Origin: Cetobacterium sp. NK01
GTDB lineage: Bacteria; Fusobacteriota; Fusobacteriia; Fusobacteriales; Fusobacteriaceae
Reading direction: 5' to 3'
Length of the DNA stretch: 64,000 nucleotides
Assembly: GCF_024506395.1 (NCBI RefSeq)
Contig: NZ_JANIBO010000002.1
Location: 545,640 to 609,639, forward strand
A program made the position numbers and the translations under genes. Positions 16,803-26,023 of this stretch are shown piece by piece. How positions within the stretch are numbered: position 1 is the stretch's first letter; each line of letters opens with the position of its first letter. Below the pieces are notes generated by a model. It saw nothing but the letters and a program-made list of their open reading frames with translations. It did no database searches and was not told the origin of the DNA.

Positions 16803-19358
16803 TTATTTTTTAGATATAAGTCCTCTAATTCCACCTGAAATTAAAAGAGTGATATCCTTTAATATATTAGGTAAATTAAATGGACCAGAGTAAGCTATGT
16901 ATCTTGGTTCCCACTGAGGATTAAATTTATCTTTAAAAGCTCTAAGTCCTTTAAAGTTATAAAAATGTTCTCCGTGGGAAAAAATAGCTTTTTCTACTTT
17001 GTTCCAGAAAGAGGCTGTGTTATCTTCAATACCAGCAAGAGGAGCCATTCCTAAATTAAATTTTTTAAATCCATTTTCCTGTCCATATTTTATAACAGAT
17101 ATAAAGAAATAATCCATTGTTCCATGAACAGCTTCGTTACGATATCGCATTAAATCAAGAGAGATCTCCTCTTTATTAAATGTTTCTAAAATATTACCAA
17201 AAGCTAATATTTTACTATCTTTTTTTATAACACCAACAGGAAAATTTAATAGATAATCTTTGGTAAATTTTCCAAGAGAAAATCCTTTTTCTTTTGCATT
17301 TTTATCTTGTAACCATTCGTTGGAGATACTTTCTAATTCATCTAAAATTTCAGGTACTTTTTCAACTGGGATCACTTCAAAAGAGTATCCCTCTTTTTCA
17401 ACTCTATTTGTAGCATGTCTGAGAGGTTTAGCATCATTTCCTTCTAAAGTGAAAGTATCTAAATGAACCTGAGCAAACTCACCAATTTTTAAAAAGCTAA
17501 GACCTACATCAAGGTAGTAATTTAAATACTCTTTTCCGATTTCATAAAAAACAGTTTCTTTTTTATTTTCTTTACAGTGATTGTAGAACTTCCATATGCA
17601 ACTTCCAAAAGTTTTTTTATCACCAATAGGATCTCCCATAGCGATGAAAGAGTGACCACTTTTTCCAAACATAATAAATGAGTTCTTGCTGTCGTCAAAT
17701 ATAATCTCTTTATCACCTAAAAGAGATAGATAAGCATCGGTCTTATTAGATAATTTAATACAAGTTTGTAAATCTATATCTGTTGGATTAGTTTCAGAAG
17801 TATCAGTGATATCACTGTTTGCAGATTCAAGATTTTTATTTATAGATTTTCTATTAGTAATAGTACTTAAAATAGCTAAAATAGCTATAGCAAAGAAAAT
17901 ACCTAAAAGTGTATTTGAAAATTTCCAAGAAACTTTTGTAAAAAACTCTGTTTCTTTATATGAAAAAATTCCAATATATATTCCAATTAAAATAATTAAA
18001 GATATCATAATGGCCCATTTAAAAGTGATTTTTTCATGGAGAAAATTAGATTTTCTATAAAAATATTTTTTAGAAGGAAGAATTCCTAAAAATATTACAA
18101 TAAAGAAAATAGTAAAGAAAAGATTAAAATCTTTTATAAAAGATAAAATTATACTAAATCCTATGAAAAAAACGCTTAAGAAATAAGCTATCTCAAATCT
18201 TTTTTGAATATAAAATCCCAAAACTAGTAGAGTAACTCCAACAGCTCCACCTATAAAATGGGAAGTTTCTAAAGTTAAAAAAGGGAAAATATTTTCAAAT
18301 TTTGTAAGAGCTCTAGAGCTAAATGGGAAAAACCCTGAAAAAATAAGAATAGCTCCTGATATACTTGTCAATATAGTTAAAAAATTAGGAAACTGAGAAA
18401 AAATTACCTGTTCAATCTCTGTAATTTTATTATTATCTTTTCTAATAAAAAGATGATAAATAGTAAAAATAGTAAATGCCACAAGTAGAGGTATAAAAAA
18501 GTAAGCAATTCTATAGATAAGAAGGGCTCCTATTATTTTATCAGAGGAGTATGCTCCACCTAAAAGAGTTAAAAAAATAAGATCAAAAACACCAATTCCC
18601 CCTGGAACATTACTTAAAAATCCCAAAATTTGAGCTATGATAAAAATTGCTAAAAAATGGAAAAAATCAATTCTGTTATGAGGAGGCAAAGCAAAGTATA
18701 AAACAAAACTTAAAGAGACCCAATCACCAAGAGCTACAAGTATTCTATTTATTAAAATCTCGTTGGAGTTTTTATGTTTTTTTATAAGGACTCCTGTAAA
18801 AACAATTGCTCCAATTAAAAGAATAAGTCCAATGGGAGTTGTAGTAGTTATTGGTAGTTTTATAGGGAGTTTGATGTCAACTAAAGATATAGGAAGTAAA
18901 GTTAAAAAAATACCTCCAATCCAAAGAAGGCCAAGCCAAAATGTAGTGTAGCAAAAGATAACAACATTCATTATTGTTTTATATGGAACTCCTAAAATTG
19001 AGTATAGGTTTAATCGAAGTCCAGATGCTGTTAAACCAGATAAACCTATAGAGTTAGCAAAGGCAAAACTAACAAAGGAGACAAACCCAATATTTTTTTT
19101 AGGTAAGCTGTAGTTCTCATTTTTAAAAGCTAAAACATCAAAACAAGTTAAAATAAGATAATCTAAGCAAACAAAGAATATAATCAAACTAATTGCCCAA
19201 AAAGGTATAGCTTCAATAGAACTCTTTAAATCATGGATATTATATTTTTTCAATTCTTTATGAATAAAAAACATAGCTACTAAAAAAATAATTAATTCAA
19301 CAGCAATTTTTAAATATTCAATAACTTTTTTCCTATTAAAATTTGAAACATTTTCCAT
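16803..19358 (-). CDS. mprF: Phosphatidylglycerol aminoacyltransferase/flippase (MprF-like)
   Basis: 851 residues, typical MprF size. The N-terminal two thirds hold about 14 membrane segments with NVPGGIGVFDLIFLTLLGG, the signature of the flippase domain (UPF0104/LPG_synthase_TM). The C-terminal third is the soluble GNAT-like DUF2156 domain with FIAMGDPIG, ISNEWLQDKNAKEKGFSLG, DLMRYRNEAVHGTMDYFF and FNLGMAPLAG. It transfers Lys (or Ala) from aminoacyl-tRNA to phosphatidylglycerol and flips the product outward, lowering surface charge and giving resistance to cationic peptides. Which amino acid is used cannot be read from the sequence. Confidence 0.93.
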   Translation of the reverse strand: MENVSNFNRKKVIEYLKIAVELIIFLVAMFFIHKELKKYNIHDLKSSIEAIPFWAISLIIFFVCLDYLILTCFDVLAFKNENYSLPKKNIGFVSFVSFAFANSIGLSGLTASGLRLNLYSILGVPYKTIMNVVIFCYTTFWLGLLWIGGIFLTLLPISLVDIKLPIKLPITTTTPIGLILLIGAIVFTGVLIKKHKNSNEILINRILVALGDWVSLSFVLYFALPPHNRIDFFHFLAIFIIAQILGFLSNVPGGIGVFDLIFLTLLGGAYSSDKIIGALLIYRIAYFFIPLLVAFTIFTIYHLFIRKDNNKITEIEQVIFSQFPNFLTILTSISGAILIFSGFFPFSSRALTKFENIFPFLTLETSHFIGGAVGVTLLVLGFYIQKRFEIAYFLSVFFIGFSIILSFIKDFNLFFTIFFIVIFLGILPSKKYFYRKSNFLHEKITFKWAIMISLIILIGIYIGIFSYKETEFFTKVSWKFSNTLLGIFFAIAILAILSTITNRKSINKNLESANSDITDTSETNPTDIDLQTCIKLSNKTDAYLSLLGDKEIIFDDSKNSFIMFGKSGHSFIAMGDPIGDKKTFGSCIWKFYNHCKENKKETVFYEIGKEYLNYYLDVGLSFLKIGEFAQVHLDTFTLEGNDAKPLRHATNRVEKEGYSFEVIPVEKVPEILDELESISNEWLQDKNAKEKGFSLGKFTKDYLLNFPVGVIKKDSKILAFGNILETFNKEEISLDLMRYRNEAVHGTMDYFFISVIKYGQENGFKKFNLGMAPLAGIEDNTASFWNKVEKAIFSHGEHFYNFKGLRAFKDKFNPQWEPRYIAYSGPFNLPNILKDITLLISGGIRGLISKK

Positions 19359-19500
19359 AGTAATCCCACCTCATTAAAATAAATATTTCTATTATAAATT
19401 TACAAAAAAATATGAGTAATCCTCTATTAAAAAAAGAAAAAAATGAAAAAACTTAATTAACTTGAGTAAAATAAGTTCGATTTTAAAAATCAAAAAAATA

Positions 19501-19559
19501 TTGCAAAAATGTTCTAAATACAATATAATCGTTTTATAAATATAATAAACACGCGTTCA
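19501..19559 (+). promoter_or_regulatory. Promoter and LacI-type operator of the alpha-galactoside operon
   Basis: TTGCAA (19501-19506), a 17-base spacer and a perfect TATAAT (19524-19529). About 20 bases after the -10 box lies AACACGCGTTCA (19548-19559), a CG-centred pseudo-palindrome of the kind bound by LacI-family repressors, placed just after the expected transcription start and 24 bases before the regulator gene. Autorepression of the whole operon is the simplest reading. Confidence 0.72.
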
Positions 19560-19582
19560 CAAAACAAAGTTTAGGAGAAAAT

Positions 19583-20608
19583 ATGAAGATAAATAGCACA
19601 AAAGTGGCTCAGCTAGCTGGAGTTTCAAGGAGCACAGTATCAAGAGTTATAAATAACTATTCAAATGTTCCCTTAGAAACAAAAGAAAAAGTATTGAAGG
19701 TAATAAATGAGTTAGGATACATTCCAAACTCTAGTGCTCAAGTTCTAGCAGGAAAAAAAAGTAGAACAATTGGACTTTTTATCTATGGAGATAATAATGA
19801 TAAAAGTAAAATACTAGACAACGGATTATCTTTTGGTTATTATTTGGATTTTATAAATAGAGTTTTAAAAGAAGCTTTAAAATTGGATTACCAACTGTTA
19901 GTTGATGTAGTTAATGATGATAGCTTTTCTAAAGTAGAGTCTTTATATGTAAATAGAGATATTGTAGGAGGAGTTTTTATTGGATTTAAAGAGGGGGAAG
20001 AAAATATCCAAAGAATAATAAAAACCTATTCTCCAATTGTTTTAGTTGATTATCTTTCAGATCCAAAGTGTCAAAAAAAAGATGTTTATTATATAAATAC
20101 AGAGGATTGTGAAGGAGCTAAAAAAGCCACAGAGCATCTAATAAATTTAGGAAGAAAAAAAATTATACATATATCAGGGGATAAAAATAAGCTTTCTGGA
20201 AAAGAAAGAGAAAAGGGTTATGTTAAAGCCATGGAAAGTTATGGAATAGCTCCTATGATTTATAATGGAAATTACTCTGATGAAAAGGCTGTGGAAATAG
20301 TAAAAGAGTTATTAGAAAAAAATATAGAATTCGATGGTGTGTTCTGTGCAAATGACAATATGAGTTATTGTGTAAATAATATTTTAAAAGAAAAAGGAGT
20401 AGAGAATATTCCAATTGTGGGATTTGATAATCTAAGAAATACAATACCCCTTGGAATTATGTCTGTGGCTCCAGATATAAATAGTTTAGCAAAAACAGCT
20501 GTAGAGTTGTTAGTAAATGATGAGAAGGAAAAATCAAAAGTAACTTTTGTGAAAACAACATTGATAAAAGGATTAGATGAATATATTAAAGAGAGCTATT
20601 TAGATTAA
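19583..20608 (+). CDS. LacI-family transcriptional repressor
   Basis: 341 residues. N-terminal helix-turn-helix TKVAQLAGVSRSTVSRVINN and the hinge-helix region with GYIPNSSAQVLAGKKS, then a periplasmic-binding-protein-like effector domain (TIGLFIYGDN, GVFCANDNMSYC, IVGFDN). First gene of an operon with alpha-galactosidase (12-base gap) and a sugar symporter, so the likely inducer is melibiose, raffinose or a breakdown product. The CG-centred operator in front of it suggests it represses itself and the two enzymes. Confidence 0.9.
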   Translation: MKINSTKVAQLAGVSRSTVSRVINNYSNVPLETKEKVLKVINELGYIPNSSAQVLAGKKSRTIGLFIYGDNNDKSKILDNGLSFGYYLDFINRVLKEALKLDYQLLVDVVNDDSFSKVESLYVNRDIVGGVFIGFKEGEENIQRIIKTYSPIVLVDYLSDPKCQKKDVYYINTEDCEGAKKATEHLINLGRKKIIHISGDKNKLSGKEREKGYVKAMESYGIAPMIYNGNYSDEKAVEIVKELLEKNIEFDGVFCANDNMSYCVNNILKEKGVENIPIVGFDNLRNTIPLGIMSVAPDINSLAKTAVELLVNDEKEKSKVTFVKTTLIKGLDEYIKESYLD

Positions 20609-20620
20609 CTAGGAGGAAAA

Positions 20621-22816
20621 ATGATATATATAAATGAAAAAAGTTTAGAGTTTCATTTACAGAGCTCAAATGTGAGTTATGTATTTAATGTTATGAAGAA
20701 CGGTCAACTTGGGAACTTATATTTTGGAAAAAAAATTAGAAATAGAGAGAGTTTCAAACACCTTTTTAATCAACCAGAAGTAGGAATAGGTATAATAGCT
20801 CATCATGAAGATGATCCGGGATTTTCTTTAGAATATTATAAGCAAGAATATCCTGCATATGGAACTACAGATTTCAGAAAACCAGCACTGGAAATAGAAG
20901 CTAGTGACAACAGTAGAGTTACAGATTTTGTATATAAGAGTTATAAAGTTTATAAAGGAAAAAAAGAGTTACTTGGACTTCCATCAACTTATATGGAAAA
21001 AGAGGATGAGGGAGATACTTTAGAGATTGAGTTAGAGGACAAAGTATTAAACTGTAAACTGTTTTTAACTTATACAGTATACAAAGAAAGAGATGTAATA
21101 ACTAGAAATGCAAGATTTGAAAATCTAGGAAAAGAAAGTGTAAATATACATAGAGCTATGAGTTTTGCTTTAGATCTACCAGATTATAACTATGAGATGA
21201 TACATCTTTCAGGAGCTTGGGCAAGAGAAAGGTTTATAAAAAATAGAAAGTTAGAAGTTGGGTGTCAATATATAGATAGTACTAGAGGAGCTAGTAGTGC
21301 TCACCAAAATCCTTTTATAATCTTAAAAAGACCTGAAACAACTGAAGAGGTTGGTGAAAGCATAGGTTTTGCACTAGTTTATTCAGGAAACTTTTTAGCA
21401 CATGTAGAAGTGGATCACTTTGATGCTACAAGAGTAACTATGGGAATAAATCCATTTGATTTTAAATGGGAACTAAAAGAGGGCGAGAGTTTTCAAACAC
21501 CTGAGGGAATAATAGTTTATAGTGACAAGGGAATGAATGATTTAAGTCAAACTTTTCATAAACTTTTTAAGGAAAGAGTTGCAAGAGGGGAGTGGAGAGA
21601 TAAAGAAAGACCTATTTTAGTTAATAACTGGGAAGCTACATATTTTGATTTCAACGAGGAGAAAATTGTAGCAATGGCGTCTAAGGCTAAAGATTTAGGT
21701 TTTGAATTATTTGTTTTAGATGATGGATGGTTTGGAAAAAGAGATGATGACAAGACATCTTTAGGAGATTGGTTTCCAAATTTAGAAAAACTTCCAAATG
21801 GAATTAAAGGATTAGCAGAAAAAGTTGTAGAAAAGGGAATAAGATTTGGATTGTGGTTTGAACCAGAGATGATAAGTAAAAATAGTAAACTTTATGAAGA
21901 ACATCCTGATTGGGTTTTAGGAGTAAAAAATAGAAGATTATCAATGGGAAGAAATCAGTATATTTTAGATCTTTCTAAAAAAGAGGTAAGAGATTATATA
22001 GTTGATATTTTATCAGAGAGATTTTCAGAAGCTCCAATAAGCTATGTAAAGTGGGATATGAATAGAAATATGACAGAGATAACATATCAAGATTTACCGC
22101 ATAAATATATTTTAGGATTATATGAAATTTTAGAAAAATTAACAACAAAGTTTCCGCATATATTATTTGAATCTTGTGCATCAGGAGGGGGAAGATTTGA
22201 TGCAGGGATGTTACACTATATGCCACAAGTTTGGACAAGTGATGATACAGATGCAATTGTAAGATTAAATATTCAACATGGAACGTCTTTAGCGTATCCA
22301 TTAATCTCTATGGGAGCTCATGTGTCAGATATACCAAATCATCAAACAGCAAGAAAAACTAGTTTAAAAACTAGAAATAACGTGGCAATGTTTGGAAACT
22401 TTGGATATGAATTAAATTTATTGAAGTTTGATGAATTGACAGAAAAAGAAGTTACAAAATATTTAGACTTCTATAAAGAGAATAGAAAACTTATACAATT
22501 TGGAGATTTTTATAGACTGGAGAGTCCTTTTGAAGGAAATACAGCAGCTTGGATGGTAGTGGATAAAAATAAAGGGGAAGCCTTAGTTGGACACTTTACA
22601 ATATTAGCAGAACCAAATCCAGGATATAATAAAAAAGTGATACTAAAAGGTTTAGAAGAGGATAAAAAATATTTAATTAACGATGAATTTGAAGCTTATG
22701 GAGATGAACTGATGAATGTAGGAATTGTTTTCCCACAACCAGAAAGATATTTCTCAAAAGATTCAGAGACACAAGATTTTAAAAGTAGAATTTTTAAATT
22801 AAAAGAGATTAAATAA
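20621..22816 (+). CDS. Alpha-galactosidase, glycoside hydrolase family 36
   Basis: 731 residues, typical for bacterial GH36. It removes terminal alpha-1,6-galactose from melibiose, raffinose and stachyose. Landmarks: N-terminal beta-sandwich, then the TIM barrel with VNNWEATYFDFNEEK, FVLDDGWFGKRDDD, GLWFEPEMIS, the nucleophile Asp in VKWDMNR, the ESCASGGGRFD motif and the acid/base Asp in TSDDTDAIVR. No signal peptide is seen, so it works in the cytoplasm on sugar brought in by the symporter encoded next. AGGAGG precedes the ATG. Confidence 0.95.
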   Translation: MIYINEKSLEFHLQSSNVSYVFNVMKNGQLGNLYFGKKIRNRESFKHLFNQPEVGIGIIAHHEDDPGFSLEYYKQEYPAYGTTDFRKPALEIEASDNSRVTDFVYKSYKVYKGKKELLGLPSTYMEKEDEGDTLEIELEDKVLNCKLFLTYTVYKERDVITRNARFENLGKESVNIHRAMSFALDLPDYNYEMIHLSGAWARERFIKNRKLEVGCQYIDSTRGASSAHQNPFIILKRPETTEEVGESIGFALVYSGNFLAHVEVDHFDATRVTMGINPFDFKWELKEGESFQTPEGIIVYSDKGMNDLSQTFHKLFKERVARGEWRDKERPILVNNWEATYFDFNEEKIVAMASKAKDLGFELFVLDDGWFGKRDDDKTSLGDWFPNLEKLPNGIKGLAEKVVEKGIRFGLWFEPEMISKNSKLYEEHPDWVLGVKNRRLSMGRNQYILDLSKKEVRDYIVDILSERFSEAPISYVKWDMNRNMTEITYQDLPHKYILGLYEILEKLTTKFPHILFESCASGGGRFDAGMLHYMPQVWTSDDTDAIVRLNIQHGTSLAYPLISMGAHVSDIPNHQTARKTSLKTRNNVAMFGNFGYELNLLKFDELTEKEVTKYLDFYKENRKLIQFGDFYRLESPFEGNTAAWMVVDKNKGEALVGHFTILAEPNPGYNKKVILKGLEEDKKYLINDEFEAYGDELMNVGIVFPQPERYFSKDSETQDFKSRIFKLKEIK

Positions 22817-22836
22817 AAGCTCACAGGAGGAGTATC

Positions 22837-24192
22837 ATGGTTAGTTTAAAAACGAAGTTATCATACGGTTTAGGTGCTTTAGGAAAAGATTATGCTTGTG
22901 CAATTGTGTATATATTTTTAATGTATTATTTTACAGATGTTTTAGGATTAGCTCCAGCTTTTGTAGGAACTTTATTTTTAGTTGCTAGAATGTGGGATGC
23001 AGTAAATGACCCTGCTATGGGAATGATTGTAGACAACACAAGAAGTAAATGGGGAAAATTTAGACCTTGGATTTTAATTGGAACGATTCTAAATGCTATA
23101 ACAGTTGTAGGTATGTTTACAAAGCCAGAGGCATTTAGTGGAAAAAGTTTATATATCTATATATCTATAATGTATATACTTTGGGGAATGACTTATACAG
23201 TTATGGATATACCATTTTGGTCTATGATACCTGCTCTTTCAAGTGATAAAAAAGAAAGAGAGGAGATTGCAGTAGTACCAAGAATATTTGCAAGTTTAGC
23301 ATGGTTATCTCTTGGTAGCTTCGGATTACCTTTAATAGCTTTTTTAGGAAAAGGAAATGAAGGAAGAGGGTTTTCATTACTATCTCTAGGAATAGCAGCA
23401 GTATTTATTTTAACGACGATATTAACTGTTACAAATGTAAAAGAGCAAGTGACAAGTGGTAAAAATAGTGAAAAAATAAATTTAAAGGAAGCTTTTAAAC
23501 TAATTTTAAAAAATGATCAATTAGTAGCGTTAATAGGAACTGTTTTAATGTTTAACTTAATGGCTCAAATATCTGGTGGAGTTGCAATATATTACTTCAA
23601 ATATGTAATTGGAGTAGAAAAACTTTTTTCAGTTTTCACAGGATTTTCAGGGTTAGCAGAAATTGGATCACTTATGATGTTCCCTATTTTATCTAGAAAA
23701 ATAGGAAGAAAAAAGGTATTTTTCTTAGCTTGTGCTCTTCCTGTTGTAGGATTTTTGATGTTATTTGCTTTTGGAAATATAGCTCCAACAAATGGAACTT
23801 TAGTTGCAATAGCAGGAATAGTAGCAAAGTTAGGATCAGGATTAACTTTAGGTATATCAACAGTAATGTTAGCAGATGTTGTAGACTATGGAGAGTTTAA
23901 GTTTGGAAGCAGAAATGAAAGTGTTATTTTCTCTGTTCAGACACTTCTTGTAAAATCAGCATCAGCTGTAAGTGGATGGTTAATAGGTATGGGATTATCA
24001 CTAGTAGGATATGTACCAAATGTAGCACAAACAGGTTCAGCTGTAATAGGTATAAAATATTTAATGATAGTTTTCCCAATTTTACTTTCAATATTTGGAT
24101 ATGTAATTTATAAGAAGTATTATAGATTAAATGGAGAATATTATGATGAAGTAGTTGAGGCTATAAAAGTAAAAAGAGAGATTGAAGCATAA
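22837..24192 (+). CDS. GPH-family sugar:cation symporter (MelB-like)
   Basis: 451 residues, 12 membrane segments. GPH features include KLSYGLGALGKDYACA at the N-terminus, MWDAVNDPAMGMIVDNTRSKWGKFRPW (Asp and Lys/Arg-rich loop of the family, here given only as a landmark), and DVVDYGEFKFGSR near the C-terminus. MelB-type carriers bring in alpha- or beta-galactosides with Na+ or H+. The preceding GH36 gene (20-base gap) makes melibiose or raffinose the likely substrate. A terminator follows immediately, closing the operon. Confidence 0.9.
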   Translation: MVSLKTKLSYGLGALGKDYACAIVYIFLMYYFTDVLGLAPAFVGTLFLVARMWDAVNDPAMGMIVDNTRSKWGKFRPWILIGTILNAITVVGMFTKPEAFSGKSLYIYISIMYILWGMTYTVMDIPFWSMIPALSSDKKEREEIAVVPRIFASLAWLSLGSFGLPLIAFLGKGNEGRGFSLLSLGIAAVFILTTILTVTNVKEQVTSGKNSEKINLKEAFKLILKNDQLVALIGTVLMFNLMAQISGGVAIYYFKYVIGVEKLFSVFTGFSGLAEIGSLMMFPILSRKIGRKKVFFLACALPVVGFLMLFAFGNIAPTNGTLVAIAGIVAKLGSGLTLGISTVMLADVVDYGEFKFGSRNESVIFSVQTLLVKSASAVSGWLIGMGLSLVGYVPNVAQTGSAVIGIKYLMIVFPILLSIFGYVIYKKYYRLNGEYYDEVVEAIKVKREIEA

Positions 24193-24197
24193 ATTAA

Positions 24198-24234
24198 AAA
24201 ATGAGGCTAACTAAAAAAGTGGCCTCATTTTTTT
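24198..24234. terminator. Bidirectional intrinsic terminator
   Basis: AAATGAGGC and GCCTCATTT form a 9-bp stem with a 15-base loop followed by a T run; lies between the symporter and the convergent stress-protein gene. Confidence 0.82.
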
Positions 24235-24236
24235 AC

Positions 24237-24998
24237 CTATCCTATGAAAAGAGAGGTGTTTAGATTTTCTAAAAGATTAAGTCCTGTTCTATTTGTTATT
24301 TTTTCAAAGAAAAAAGAACGACTTAAATTACCCATAATAATCAGATTAGATTTATTTAAAGCAAAGTAAAAATCTTTCAAAGTATCATCTTTAGAATTGA
24401 AATTGATGACATCACTAGACAGTCCTTTGTTTTTCATAAGGTCAACTAGATAGTGTTTTTCATAATCACAATTCCATGTTAGTATAGGAATACTTTCTAG
24501 ATCTAAATTAGGGAAAAGAGTTAAAAAGTTATATACACTTTTATTAATTTTAATACCATCATTTGATACAATAGAAATACTTTCAAAATTTAAAGGTTTA
24601 TTTCTTAAAACAATAATAGGTCTATAAGCTATTTTTAATAACTCTAAAAATAGATCGTTTAAATATATACTCTGTTCAAGCATAAGTAGATCAGCTGTTT
24701 TTAAAAGAGTTTTTATTTCATCAACTCCAACTTCAGATTGAACAAGCAGTTCAGTTTCAATTTTATATTTTTTAAAAGATTCGTGAACTTGTGCCACAAA
24801 GTCATCTTCCATCTCATTTAAAATTTCTGCAGCTCCACCAGAGTTTAAAACAGTTTCACTAATAGGAATTTTATAAGCAATATCTCTAATGTAAATAGGA
24901 ACTATCTTAAAACCAAAATGTGTTTTTAAATGAATGTAACTTTTTAAAATAAGATCTAAATCATTTCCATTTTTTAATAAAACAACGACTTTTTTCAT
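24237..24998 (-). CDS. Universal-stress-protein-like protein, tandem domains
   Basis: 253 residues. The first half (VVVLLKNGNDLDLILKSYIHL ... LLMLEQSIYLND) and second half (ISIVSNDGIKINKSVYNFL ... NLIIMGNLSRSFFFEK) each look like an UspA alpha/beta fold, as in two-domain Usp proteins. The nucleotide-binding GxxGSxxR-type motif is not intact (MGNLSRSFF is the closest), so ATP binding is doubtful. Monocistronic, with a GGAGG-containing leader. Function beyond stress association is not predictable. Confidence 0.55.
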   Translation of the reverse strand: MKKVVVLLKNGNDLDLILKSYIHLKTHFGFKIVPIYIRDIAYKIPISETVLNSGGAAEILNEMEDDFVAQVHESFKKYKIETELLVQSEVGVDEIKTLLKTADLLMLEQSIYLNDLFLELLKIAYRPIIVLRNKPLNFESISIVSNDGIKINKSVYNFLTLFPNLDLESIPILTWNCDYEKHYLVDLMKNKGLSSDVINFNSKDDTLKDFYFALNKSNLIIMGNLSRSFFFEKITNRTGLNLLENLNTSLFIG

Positions 24999-25166
24999 AG
25001 TTAAAAATCCTCATCCTCCATTTTAAGAAAAGATTCAATCTTCTCATAATATATTTATACAATGTATGTTCTGAAAAAAACTAAAAATCCTTTAAAACTT
25101 TGAAAAAATTAAAGGAATATTGTTTATTTTTTGAAAAATAGTTATAATAATTAAGAGGTGGTGAAT

Positions 25167-25403
25167 ATGTTGAATTTCTTTAGTTTTAAAAGAATTCAGG
25201 AAATTTTTAGAAATATAGCTACAAATATTGAGTTGATTTTTGAGCAAAAAGAAGGACGAAATGAATTTTGTAAAATATGCGGAAAAAAAGTTCCTAATAG
25301 TGATTTTTCAGAGCAATTTCAAGATGAGGCAGATAATTTAAGCAGCAGATGTTTATATTGTAATAAAAAGTTTATAAAAGCAAGAGAGAGAGTGATTAAG
25401 TAA
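25167..25403 (+). CDS. Small zinc-ribbon-like protein
   Basis: 78 residues from the ATG at 25167, which has AGAGGTG six bases upstream; two in-frame GTG codons at 25158 and 25161 overlap that site. The central and C-terminal parts carry two Cys pairs, FCKICGKK and CLYCNKKF, the pattern of a zinc ribbon with a 28-30-residue loop. The N-terminus is an amphipathic helix. No close family is recognised; protein or nucleic-acid binding is possible. The stop codon lies inside the following terminator hairpin. Confidence 0.65.
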   Translation: MLNFFSFKRIQEIFRNIATNIELIFEQKEGRNEFCKICGKKVPNSDFSEQFQDEADNLSSRCLYCNKKFIKARERVIK

Positions 25404-25416
25404 TCACTCTCTCTTT
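25385..25416. terminator. Terminator overlapping the end of the zinc-ribbon gene
   Basis: AGAGAGAGTGATTA and TAATCACTCTCTCT form a 14-bp stem with a 2-4-base loop followed by TTT; it contains the stop codon of the small gene and ends four bases before the convergent XRE gene, so it probably serves both. Confidence 0.75.
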
Positions 25417-25419
25417 GTA

Positions 25420-26001
25420 TTATATTATTTTAAATGGATTTGGATTATGAACGCATATAATTTTAGTTATGCAGTTTGTTTCATTTTTCCAGTTGTGTGG
25501 TCTATTAGAATTAAAAGTGGTGCTGTCTCCAGGATAAAGAGTGAACTCCTCCTCTTCAATAATTAAAGTTAAAACTCCTTCTAAAACAAAAATAAACTCT
25601 TCACCTTCGTGAGCATAAAGTTGTAGATCATAAGATGTATTGTCAGTAAAAGGCATAATATCAATGAGTCTTGGGTATAGATTGAATGCTTTCATATCAG
25701 GACTTAGATTGTGTTGAATAATTTTATCAGTGATAGGAACTGCATCTCGATTATAACTTCGAACTATTTGATTTGCGCTATTGTCTTTTTTCTTAAAATC
25801 AAAGAAAAAATCTAGCTCTACACTTAAAGCGTGAGCAATAATTTCAAGGGAATCAATTGCAATACTAGTCATTCCTCTTTCTAGTTGGGATAAAAATCCA
25901 ACAGATAAATTGCAAGAGCTACTTAAATCTTTTAAAGTCATCTCTCTTTTTTTACGAAGTTCCTTTATTAAAGAACCGATGTTGTTAGAATATTTTTTCA
26001 T
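25420..26001 (-). CDS. XRE-family regulator with C-terminal cupin domain
   Basis: 193 residues. N-terminal helix-turn-helix of the Cro/C1 type (LIKELRKKREMTLKDLSSSCNLSVGFLSQLERG) spans about residues 9-40, and the C-terminus is a cupin barrel (YAHEGEEFIFVLEGVLTL, LYPGDSTTFNSNRPHNWKN). Such regulators often sense small amino-acid-related ligands and control neighbouring catabolic genes. Without the insertion sequence it would lie divergent to, and about 340 bases from, the hydroxyproline operon, making it the obvious candidate regulator. The insertion sequence starts 22 bases before its ATG and has probably displaced its promoter. Confidence 0.85.
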   Translation of the reverse strand: MKKYSNNIGSLIKELRKKREMTLKDLSSSCNLSVGFLSQLERGMTSIAIDSLEIIAHALSVELDFFFDFKKKDNSANQIVRSYNRDAVPITDKIIQHNLSPDMKAFNLYPRLIDIMPFTDNTSYDLQLYAHEGEEFIFVLEGVLTLIIEEEEFTLYPGDSTTFNSNRPHNWKNETNCITKIICVHNPNPFKII

Positions 26002-26015
26002 TAAACCCCCTTGTT

Positions 26016-26023
26016 ACTAAAAA
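26016..26023. repeat. Left copy of 8-bp target-site duplication
   Basis: ACTAAAAA at 26016-26023 is repeated exactly at 27296-27303, directly abutting both ends of the insertion sequence. Eight bases is the duplication length characteristic of IS6-family transposition. Confidence 0.88.
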
